This document shows, piece after piece, positions 7,394-11,962 of a DNA stretch of 11,962 bases. The notes beneath the pieces were generated by a model. The model had not been told where the DNA came from, made no database searches, and saw only the letters and a list, made by a program, of their open reading frames with translations. The stretch is taken from the NCBI GenBank assembly GCA_964536085.1, contig CAZHWR010000051.1:1-11962 (forward strand), given 5' to 3'. A program made the translations under genes and the position numbers. Positions within the stretch are counted from its first letter, which is position 1. Each line of letters starts with the position of its first letter. The DNA is from CAZHWR01 sp964536085. Its GTDB lineage: Bacteria; Bacillota; Clostridia; Oscillospirales; Ruminococcaceae.

Positions 7394-8308
7394 TTAAATA
7401 CCTTTTGTTTATCATCTTCAAAAACCGCTTTTGCGCCTGCGGCAAGCCCTGCAAGCCTCTGAAGCTCGGACGGTATAATTATCTTTGTGGACTTTTCGTC
7501 CGCTATTTTAGTCATAGCCTCAAACGCTTTAAGCTTCAAAACGCCGTCGTCTGAGGGATTTGCCTCGATCAAATATTTCAGAGCGTCGGCAGTCGCCTGC
7601 TGAACCTTTCTGATGGTCTCGGCTTCTCCCTCCGCTTTCTTGATTTCGCTTCCTTTGTCGCCTCCGCGCGCAGAATAGCGGACTGTTTTTCACCCTCTGC
7701 GGCCAATATCTGCGACTGCTTTTGACCCTCCGCCTGCAAGATGGTTTAACGGCGTTCGCGCTCCGCCTTCATCTGTTTTTCCATGGCGTTTTGAATTTCC
7801 TTCGGCGGAATGATATTTTTGAGCTCAACATGGTTGACCTTGATTTTCCACGGGTCGGTCGCCTCGTCCAAAAACGAACGCATTCTTGTGTTGATAACGT
7901 CGCGCGAGGTCAGAGACTGGTCAAACTCCATATCGCCTATTATATTACGAAGCGTGGTCGCCGTGAGATTTTCTATCGCGCTCAGAGGATACTCAACGCC
8001 ATAGGTGTAAAGCTTGGGGTCGGTTATCTGAAAATAGATAACCGTATCTATCTGCATGGTAACATTGTCTTTTGTTATTACCGACTGGGGATCAATGTCC
8101 ACCACCTGTTCTTTTAAAGAAACTTTTTTTGCGACCCGCATGATGATAAAAGGCAGTTTAAAATGCAGTCCGACGTTCCAGCCCGCGTGAAACGCGCCTA
8201 GCCTTTCAACCACATACGCCCTTGACTGCAGAACGATGTGAATGTTTTCAACAATTACAATCAAAACCAAAATTGCCAGAATTATAAGTGCGATTAGTCC
8301 CGGGACAT
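7394..8308 (-). pseudogene. Broken SPFH/band-7 (stomatin/QmcA-like) membrane protein gene
   Basis: SPFH proteins form oligomeric membrane scaffolds (stomatin, HflC, QmcA). All parts are present but not in one frame. The expected start is ATG 8308-8306, 7 bases after a perfect GAGGAGG (8322-8316), but that frame stops after four codons. The frame encoding the TM (GLIALIILAILVLIVIV), the band-7 domain (SRAYVVERLGAFHAGWNVGL ... VITKDNVTMQIDTVIYFQI) and the start of the coiled coil begins one base off. It runs to a TAA at 7748-7746 where family members have a sense codon (probably GAA to TAA). The same frame continues with ILQAEGQKQSQILAAEGEKQ, then loses one base near 7647. The C-terminal block AEGEAETIRKV ... 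TKIIIPSELQRLAGLAAGAKA follows in another frame. That frame runs through the terminator instead of stopping; a further slip would reach TAA TAG at 7396-7391. This is a pseudogene unless the lesions are sequencing errors. Confidence 0.85.
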
Positions 8309-8341
8309 ACCGATTCCTCCTCAAATGCATTGATTTTTTTA

Positions 8342-8697
8342 ACAAAGAGCTTAACACCCTTGACGGGAAATTCATCGTACAATACGGAACTTCTGAAACG
8401 GCAATTCCGACTTGGTATATAACACTTATTGACGGATATACGGCAATACGGATAACCAGCAAAGGCGGTACAATAGCGGTTGGTAACGACGGAGTTTCTA
8501 TTGTGTATAATTTCAGTGGCATATGGGGTGGATATGAAAATTTGCTGTGGTTTATTGATGCAGACGGAAGAATATGCTCTAAAACCTATCCGGATAAAGT
8601 TTTATCTGCGAAAGATGATATCAAGCTTGATTATATTCCTCTGGTGCTTACCGATATTGGTACAAGCAAAAGCGAAATCTGGACATTTACTTCGTAG
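8342..8697 (+). pseudogene. 5'-truncated remnant of an unidentified + strand gene
   Basis: An open frame encodes about 118 residues beginning near KELNTLDGKFIVQYG and ending SKSEIWTFTS with TAG at 8695-8697. It reads like a genuine protein: alternating beta-like segments such as YITLIDGYTAIRITSKGG and ENLLWFIDADGRICSK. Its own strong terminator lies 40 bases downstream. No start codon with a ribosome site is present; upstream the frame runs into the antisense of the SPFH gene start, so the 5' part is missing. I do not recognise the family. The frame technically extends back to an ATG at 8242, but that part is a shadow of the SPFH sequence. The breakpoint lies around 8330-8345. Confidence 0.5.
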
Positions 8698-8736
8698 ACG
8701 GAATAAAATTATTATTAAGAAGTAAAACTCTAACAC

Positions 8737-8768
8737 AAAACTCCCTGTCCAAAAGGATAGGGAGTTTT
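8737..8768 (+). terminator. Intrinsic terminator of the truncated + strand gene
   Basis: AAAACTCCCTGTCC (8737-8750), loop AAAA, GGATAGGGAGTTTT (8755-8768) form a 14 bp stem with one G-U pair, followed by T8769. On the minus strand the RHS fragment A frame reads straight through this hairpin, which supports a rearrangement junction just to its right. Confidence 0.85.
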
Positions 8769-8781
8769 TGCGATACATTCA

Positions 8782-9024
8782 CGCAGTAAGCGAACAGGTT
8801 TGCGGCGGTGATGTCCTCAAGCGCGTTCATGCTCATTGCCGCGTCGTCCGAGCTTATGAACCTGCCCATTTCAGGGTCATAATACCTGCTTTGCAGATAG
8901 TACATGTTTAAATCCGTGTCGTAGTAATACCCGCGGTAACGGATAGGATTAAGCGCGCCTATTGTGTCCGCTTTGCTTCCCGTTACCGATTCAACCTTAC
9001 CCCATGCGCCGTAGGTGTGTCTTA
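8782..9024 (-). repeat. RHS repeat copy A
   Basis: Aligns with copies B and C on the same strand. 8823-8929 is identical in all three. Over the ~206 bases shared with C I count only three differences; B differs at many more positions on both flanks. Confidence 0.9.
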
Positions 9025-9080
9025 CAATCAGTATTCTTATTGAATCAGTTATTTCGACATGAGGATTCGGGTTTAATCAT
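8782..9080 (-). pseudogene. RHS core fragment A, toxin tail lost
   Basis: In the minus frame the sequence gives RHTYGAWGKVESVTGS, then NPIRYRGYYYDTDLNMYYLQ and SRYYDPEMGRFISSDD through LFAYC: the end of an RHS-repeat core (RHS repeat-associated core domain). Homology to the other two copies stops at 8782, right after Tyr-Cys, before the GNDPVN...DPxG block that precedes toxin tails. The frame then runs 31 codons through the antisense of the + strand terminator to a TAA at 8689-8687, clearly not a natural tail. Upstream, a TGA stop lies just before about 9080, and the 18 or so codons ahead of RHTYG do not match copy B. No ribosome site is present. I read it as a dead, displaced RHS end. Confidence 0.82.
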
Positions 9081-9146
9081 CCTTTTTGTGAATTAAATTT
9101 TAAGATGTTATAAACAGTTTTGAGTTTTTACTAAGCGCCTATTAGA
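9025..9146. other. Short spacer between cassette B immunity gene and RHS fragment A
   Basis: The right part (about 9081-9146) is AT-rich and has no supportable gene or hairpin. The left part (9025-9080) is the in-frame but unmatched lead-in to RHS fragment A. TAATAGGCGCTTA near 9132-9144 on the minus strand weakly resembles a piece of the RHS core (AATAGGCGCGCTTA), possibly a scar of recombination. Confidence 0.3.
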
Positions 9147-9584
9147 CTATACTTCATATGAATATTCAATATTGAACTGTTCAAAGAATAATAAATCTTC
9201 TTCAGTTTCATTATATATAAACATATATTCTGCATGGCAAACACACGTAAACCATTTCTGTCCATTTCGATAAAAACACAGTTCTCCGGGACGTGAAGTT
9301 GTATTCCAGTCGTAAACTGAATTTGCCGTTTGCAAAATTCCTTTTATATCATTGCAGCATTTAAAGTAAACAATAATTGCATTGTCAAAAAAAGTTCCTG
9401 TATCAGGATGATACAAAATGCTTTTTTCGCTTAAAATATAATCACCTAACATGAAATAAAAATCATTAAAATAATATGCTTCCTCATCGTCTCTATTAAA
9501 TACAAGACTGAATGTTTTGCATGTTTTTATAGCATATTCTATGAAAGCTTTGTATGATTTTTCATTAACATATATTCGTAACAT
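9147..9584 (-). CDS. Candidate immunity protein of orphan cassette B
   Basis: 145 aa from the ATG at 9584-9582; a second ATG two codons earlier (9590) is equally in frame, but AAAAGAG then sits directly against it. The start lies 14 bases after the stop of the cassette B toxin ORF (9598), the classic toxin-then-immunity spacing. The protein is small, acidic and soluble-looking (LVFNRDDEEAYYFNDFYFML, ETEEDLLFFEQFNIEY), with several Tyr, Phe and Cys residues and no signal peptide or TM, as expected of a cytosolic immunity protein. I do not recognise a named Imm family. The function rests on position, size and composition. Its AT content is higher than that of the RHS core repeats. It could be expressed on its own even if the toxin ORF is silent. 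Confidence 0.6.
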   Translation of the reverse strand: MLRIYVNEKSYKAFIEYAIKTCKTFSLVFNRDDEEAYYFNDFYFMLGDYILSEKSILYHPDTGTFFDNAIIVYFKCCNDIKGILQTANSVYDWNTTSRPGELCFYRNGQKWFTCVCHAEYMFIYNETEEDLLFFEQFNIEYSYEV

Positions 9585-9597
9585 ATACATCTCTTTT

Positions 9598-10431
9598 CTA
9601 TATATAAAATATATGACCGCCGCCACTTCCTGCTCCAACTCGTTTTCGTGCATGATAATGCCAAAAATATCCCGGTCCCTTACCGCTTATTTCAGGTCCA
9701 ACAGGCGTTCCGCCATTTATAGCAGCCGCCAGTTTGCGAGCCGCAGATTTTGACGATGCAAACACATCTCCGCCAGATCTGACGTATGTAATAGCAACTG
9801 ATTTCAGTATAGACATACACGGAAAGTAAGTTGTAACACTTTTCCCTTTTCTGCTATATATTACTTTCGAATCAATCCAATAATAATCTTGATTTCGTTT
9901 AGTTTTAATAATATCTTTCGCTTTAGCTGTATTCTTTTCAACGGCTTTTGTAACAACAGTTGTAGCAGATTGAAACCAAGCTGTTATTCTATTCCATAAC
10001 CCGCCTAATCCTCGACTTATAGATTGACATAAATTATTCCATGACTGTTGGAATTGCGGTGTCAACATATATACACTAGTAACCGCAACAATAGCTACAA
10101 CACCAACACAAAGTCCAAGAAAAGCCAAACTCCCAGTTATTGCCATGTACCCACTCGGATCCACCCTATTTACCGGGTCATTTCCGCAATAAACGAACAG
10201 GTTTGCGGCGGTGATATCTTCAAGAGCGTTCATGCTCATTGCCGCGTCGTCCGAGCTTATGAACCTGCCCATTTCAGGGTCATAATACCTGCTTTGCAGA
10301 TAGTACATGTTTAAATCCGTGTCGTAGTAATACCCTCGGTAACGGATAGGATTAAGCGCGCCTATTGTATTTGCCATGCTTCCCATTACCGATTCGACCT
10401 TACCCCATGCGTCGTAAGTGTATTCTACCAC
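9598..10431 (-). CDS. Orphan RHS core fragment fused to a toxin-like tail (cassette B)
   Basis: 277 aa if counted from the GTG at 10431. That GTG is internal to the repeat and has no ribosome site; the frame opens only after a TAA near 10475, so this is probably a start-less, displaced C-terminus. Residues 3-95 are RHS core (EYTYDAWGKVES, YYLQSRYYDPEMGRFISSDD) ending in GNDPVNRVDPSGY, the DPxG-type boundary after which RHS toxins diverge. The tail (96-277) has one hydrophobic segment (97-123), an amphipathic linker with several Trp (NNLCQSISRGLGGLWNRITA), a Lys-rich stretch, then a compact C-terminal domain (about 215-277) with FASSKSAARKLAAAINGG, GPGYFWHYH (252-260) and a terminal GGHIFY (271-276). 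The His clusters suggest a metal-dependent or nuclease-like toxin, but I cannot name the family. An immunity candidate follows 13 bases downstream. Confidence 0.72.
   Translation of the reverse strand: MVEYTYDAWGKVESVMGSMANTIGALNPIRYRGYYYDTDLNMYYLQSRYYDPEMGRFISSDDAAMSMNALEDITAANLFVYCGNDPVNRVDPSGYMAITGSLAFLGLCVGVVAIVAVTSVYMLTPQFQQSWNNLCQSISRGLGGLWNRITAWFQSATTVVTKAVEKNTAKAKDIIKTKRNQDYYWIDSKVIYSRKGKSVTTYFPCMSILKSVAITYVRSGGDVFASSKSAARKLAAAINGGTPVGPEISGKGPGYFWHYHARKRVGAGSGGGHIFYI
10172..10430 (-). repeat. RHS repeat copy B
   Basis: Contains the 107 bp block identical to A and C at 10226-10332. Homology with C extends further left (to ACCGGGTC at 10172) than in copy A, including the GNDPVN codons. 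The right flank diverges from A and C (GTATTTGCCATG against GTGTCCGCTTTG). Confidence 0.9.
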
Positions 10432-10457
10432 CAGGTTGCCGTAGTTGTCTAAAATAC

Positions 10458-11015
10458 TTATTTGATTTTTTTAAACGCAATGACTCCGTCATTGTATGTT
10501 GCGCATATCCCTCGGTATTCTATATGATTTTCGTCAATTTCAATATCCGAGTAGTTATTATAAAAACTACGTAAATAATCCATGTCGCACTCAAATTTAT
10601 ACTGATTTCCCCCGATGTACTTATCCATTTGGCATAAAGGGACAGGAAATTTCACATCAAAAACATTTAAATAATTTGAAGTGAGCCGATATTCCTTTTC
10701 ATCGGAAACAAAATATAGCGAACAAATTTCTTTATTAAACTTAAAATCAATATGCTCTTCTGTACTTTCAAAAACCAAATAATTTTGTTCTATATTTGAA
10801 AAAAAATTGTCTTTACCTTCCTTTGCAGTAAAACAATAATTCGTTCCTGTGAAATACTTTGATTGATTTTTATACGGTATAGAAATTGCACCATATAACC
10901 CTTCAACGTATAATGAATCTCTTTGTCTATCAATATACAATATTATTACCACTGACGCAATTATAATTGCCGCAACAACAACCAAAGTGATTACAACCTT
11001 CTTTATAGTACTCAT
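10458..11015 (-). CDS. Membrane-anchored candidate immunity protein for the C39-like RHS toxin
   Basis: 185 aa, ATG at 11015-11013, AGAGGTG at 11026-11020 with 4-base spacing. It begins 45 bases after the stop of the RHS/C39 toxin gene. Residues about 7-28 (VVITLVVVAAIIIASVVIIL) form one N-terminal TM, followed by a hydrophilic, probably extracytoplasmic domain rich in Tyr, Asp and Asn (for example YLVFESTEEHIDFKFNKEIC and the last block IEYRGICATYNDGVIAFKKI). There is no lipobox and no known enzyme motif. A membrane-tethered outer domain would suit protection from a peptidase that acts at or outside the membrane. The stop codon TAA (10460-10458) abuts the start of RHS fragment B. I do not recognise the family; the immunity role is inferred from position. 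Confidence 0.6.
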   Translation of the reverse strand: MSTIKKVVITLVVVAAIIIASVVIILYIDRQRDSLYVEGLYGAISIPYKNQSKYFTGTNYCFTAKEGKDNFFSNIEQNYLVFESTEEHIDFKFNKEICSLYFVSDEKEYRLTSNYLNVFDVKFPVPLCQMDKYIGGNQYKFECDMDYLRSFYNNYSDIEIDENHIEYRGICATYNDGVIAFKKIK

Positions 11016-11042
11016 AATACACCTCTGTCTTTTAACATAACA

Positions 11043-11071
11043 ATAATACCAAACCTCTGACTAATTTTTAA
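11043..11071 (-). promoter_or_regulatory. Possible promoter for the membrane-anchored immunity gene
   Basis: On the minus strand, TTAAAA (11071-11066) is followed after 17 bases by TATTAT (11048-11043), with an extended -10 TG at 11051-11050. The -35 overlaps the end of the RHS gene. A private promoter would let immunity be made independently of the toxin. The -35 matches only four of six positions. Confidence 0.35.
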
Positions 11072-11962
11072 CTCGGATTTTAGTATAAGAAGCGACATAA
11101 AGCTTATCGTAATCAATATATCTTATCCCCTTTCTCCAACCATCATGGACTGCAATAAATCTTTTTGTAACTGTTCTGTTAAAAAACAAACCTTTTTTTG
11201 TGCAAGTATATATAGCATATCCACATACAGTTACACTATGGTTACCGTATACTCCAAATGCAATGTTTAGAATTGTTGGACATCCTAAATCAGTTTCATT
11301 TTTTACGTCTTTATCAAATGACCACACATAAGTATTCCAACTTAATGATTTTTTATATCCATATAATTTTAATGCTCTTCTTGCATAATTATCAATTTTC
11401 CATGGATATGTATTGTTTTTATAATGATTGTATTTCAACAGTTGCTCATATACTTTCATTCTTTTCGGTATTCTATTATATCCGTTCCATTTATAATAGA
11501 TAAGAACTCTTGTAATCGCTACAAGTGAACAAGTGTTTACAACATTAGTATGAGAACTGTTACTATATAAATCGACCATTAAAAAATCCGGCATTGTAAG
11601 TATTTTTTTCTTATCAAGTTTAATATTTGTATATCCATATCTATCTGAAATATATGCTGGTATATTATATATTCCACCATAACTATCTTCATACCCTTTA
11701 TACTGTTCTTGTCCACGATAATAACCATCTGGATCATAATAGTTCACCGGGTCATTTCCGCAGTAAGCGAACAGGTTTGCGGCGGTGATGTCCTCAAGGG
11801 CGTTCATGCTCATTGCCGCGTCGTCCGAGCTTATGAACCTGCCCATTTCAGGGTCATAATACCTGCTTTGCAGATAGTACATGTTTAAATCCGTGTCGTA
11901 GTAATATCCTCGGTAACGGATAGGATTAAGCGCGCCTATTGTGTCCGCTTTGCTTCCCGTTA
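11061..11962 (-). CDS. C-terminal end of an RHS-repeat protein carrying a C39-like cysteine peptidase toxin domain
   Basis: The frame is open from the right edge (first full codon 11960-11958) to TAG at 11063-11061, 299 visible residues; the main RHS shell lies beyond the window. The first ~75 visible residues are RHS core ending in GNDPVNYYDPDGYY. The ~220 aa tail fits a C39/papain-like fold with a plausible Cys-His-Asp triad: Cys in VVNTCSLVAITRVLIYYKW (visible residue 144; compare CGPxSLAMVLNYY of peptidase_C39-like proteins), His in GNHSVTVCGYAIY (241), and Asp in RFIAVHDGWRKG (273). RHS shells encapsulate and release such C-terminal toxins during contact-dependent killing; peptidase tails are a known toxin class. 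The tail is much more AT-rich than the core, indicating separate acquisition. A candidate immunity gene follows. The peptidase could instead be a self-processing or export-related domain. Confidence 0.8.
   Translation of the reverse strand, partial: TGSKADTIGALNPIRYRGYYYDTDLNMYYLQSRYYDPEMGRFISSDDAAMSMNALEDITAANLFAYCGNDPVNYYDPDGYYRGQEQYKGYEDSYGGIYNIPAYISDRYGYTNIKLDKKKILTMPDFLMVDLYSNSSHTNVVNTCSLVAITRVLIYYKWNGYNRIPKRMKVYEQLLKYNHYKNNTYPWKIDNYARRALKLYGYKKSLSWNTYVWSFDKDVKNETDLGCPTILNIAFGVYGNHSVTVCGYAIYTCTKKGLFFNRTVTKRFIAVHDGWRKGIRYIDYDKLYVASYTKIRVKN
11746..11962 (-). repeat. RHS repeat copy C (end of the main RHS gene)
   Basis: Contains the identical 107 bp block at 11800-11906 and continues past the right edge. 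It is the copy in an uninterrupted RHS reading frame and so probably the parent of A and B. Confidence 0.9.

Noticed and set aside
7722..8117. + strand ORF of 131 codons opposite the SPFH gene
   Set aside because: Shadow of the band-7 coding sequence; composition is atypical and the minus strand carries recognisable domain motifs.
8242..8341. Upstream part of the + strand frame that reaches an ATG at 8242
   Set aside because: It lies antisense to the SPFH start and first TM, which are clearly coding on the minus strand; no ribosome site precedes the ATG.
9598..9653. N-terminal extension of the cassette B immunity ORF up to 9653
   Set aside because: It overlaps the end of the toxin ORF including its conserved-looking GGHIFY end, and a ribosome-site-like AAAAGAG precedes the later ATG.
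8823..11906. Three spaced identical repeats as a CRISPR-like array
   Set aside because: The repeats are 107 bp or longer, more than 1.4 kb apart, and encode the RHS core; the spacing holds genes.

Overview
The window looks like a chromosomal segment of a spore-forming Firmicute, probably an anaerobic Clostridia (Oscillospirales-like) member or a MAG from that group. The reasons are a SpoIID sporulation enzyme, strong AGGAGG-type ribosome sites, two TTG starts, a SigA-like promoter and intrinsic terminators with U-tracts. This assignment is inference; there is no rRNA or tRNA to anchor it. The left two thirds is ordinary, tightly packed chromosome. The right third (about 7.4-12 kb) is a decaying accessory region.

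Left part. The last 38 codons of an unidentified + strand gene are followed by an AT-rich 237 bp spacer and a polysaccharide pyruvyl transferase family gene (356-1690). A near-perfect bidirectional terminator (1688-1730) separates it from a convergent four-gene minus-strand operon. In transcription order the operon is citrate synthase (6079-4730), an eight-TM membrane protein (4692-3706), an O-antigen ligase/Wzy-like polymerase (3609-2386) and a PHP-domain phosphoesterase (2393-1731). A good SigA promoter (TTGACT-17-TAAAAT, 6145-6117) drives the operon. Divergently, spoIID (6222-7283) encodes the engulfment peptidoglycan hydrolase. The surface-polysaccharide theme (pyruvyl transferase, O-antigen ligase, perhaps PHP) flanks the metabolic citrate synthase.

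Right part. An SPFH/band-7 (stomatin/QmcA-like) gene is broken by a nonsense codon and at least two, probably three, single-base frameshifts (about 8308-7394). Head-to-head with it lies a 5'-truncated + strand gene remnant that keeps its own terminator. Then comes the most interesting structure: three copies, all on the minus strand, of the C-terminal end of an RHS-repeat core, sharing a 107 bp block identical in all three. Reading leftwards in the coding direction: (C) an RHS protein entering from the right edge and ending in a C39-like cysteine-peptidase domain, followed by a membrane-anchored candidate immunity protein; (B) an orphan RHS fragment without a start, carrying a different toxin-like tail (one TM, terminal HYH...GHIFY motif), followed by its own candidate immunity gene; (A) an RHS fragment whose toxin tail is lost and which is fused to the end of the + strand remnant.

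The layout is that of a polymorphic-toxin locus in which new toxin/immunity cassettes displace older ones, with decay increasing away from the active gene. That principle is known from RHS and CDI systems; the particular toxin and immunity tails are not ones I can assign to named families with confidence.
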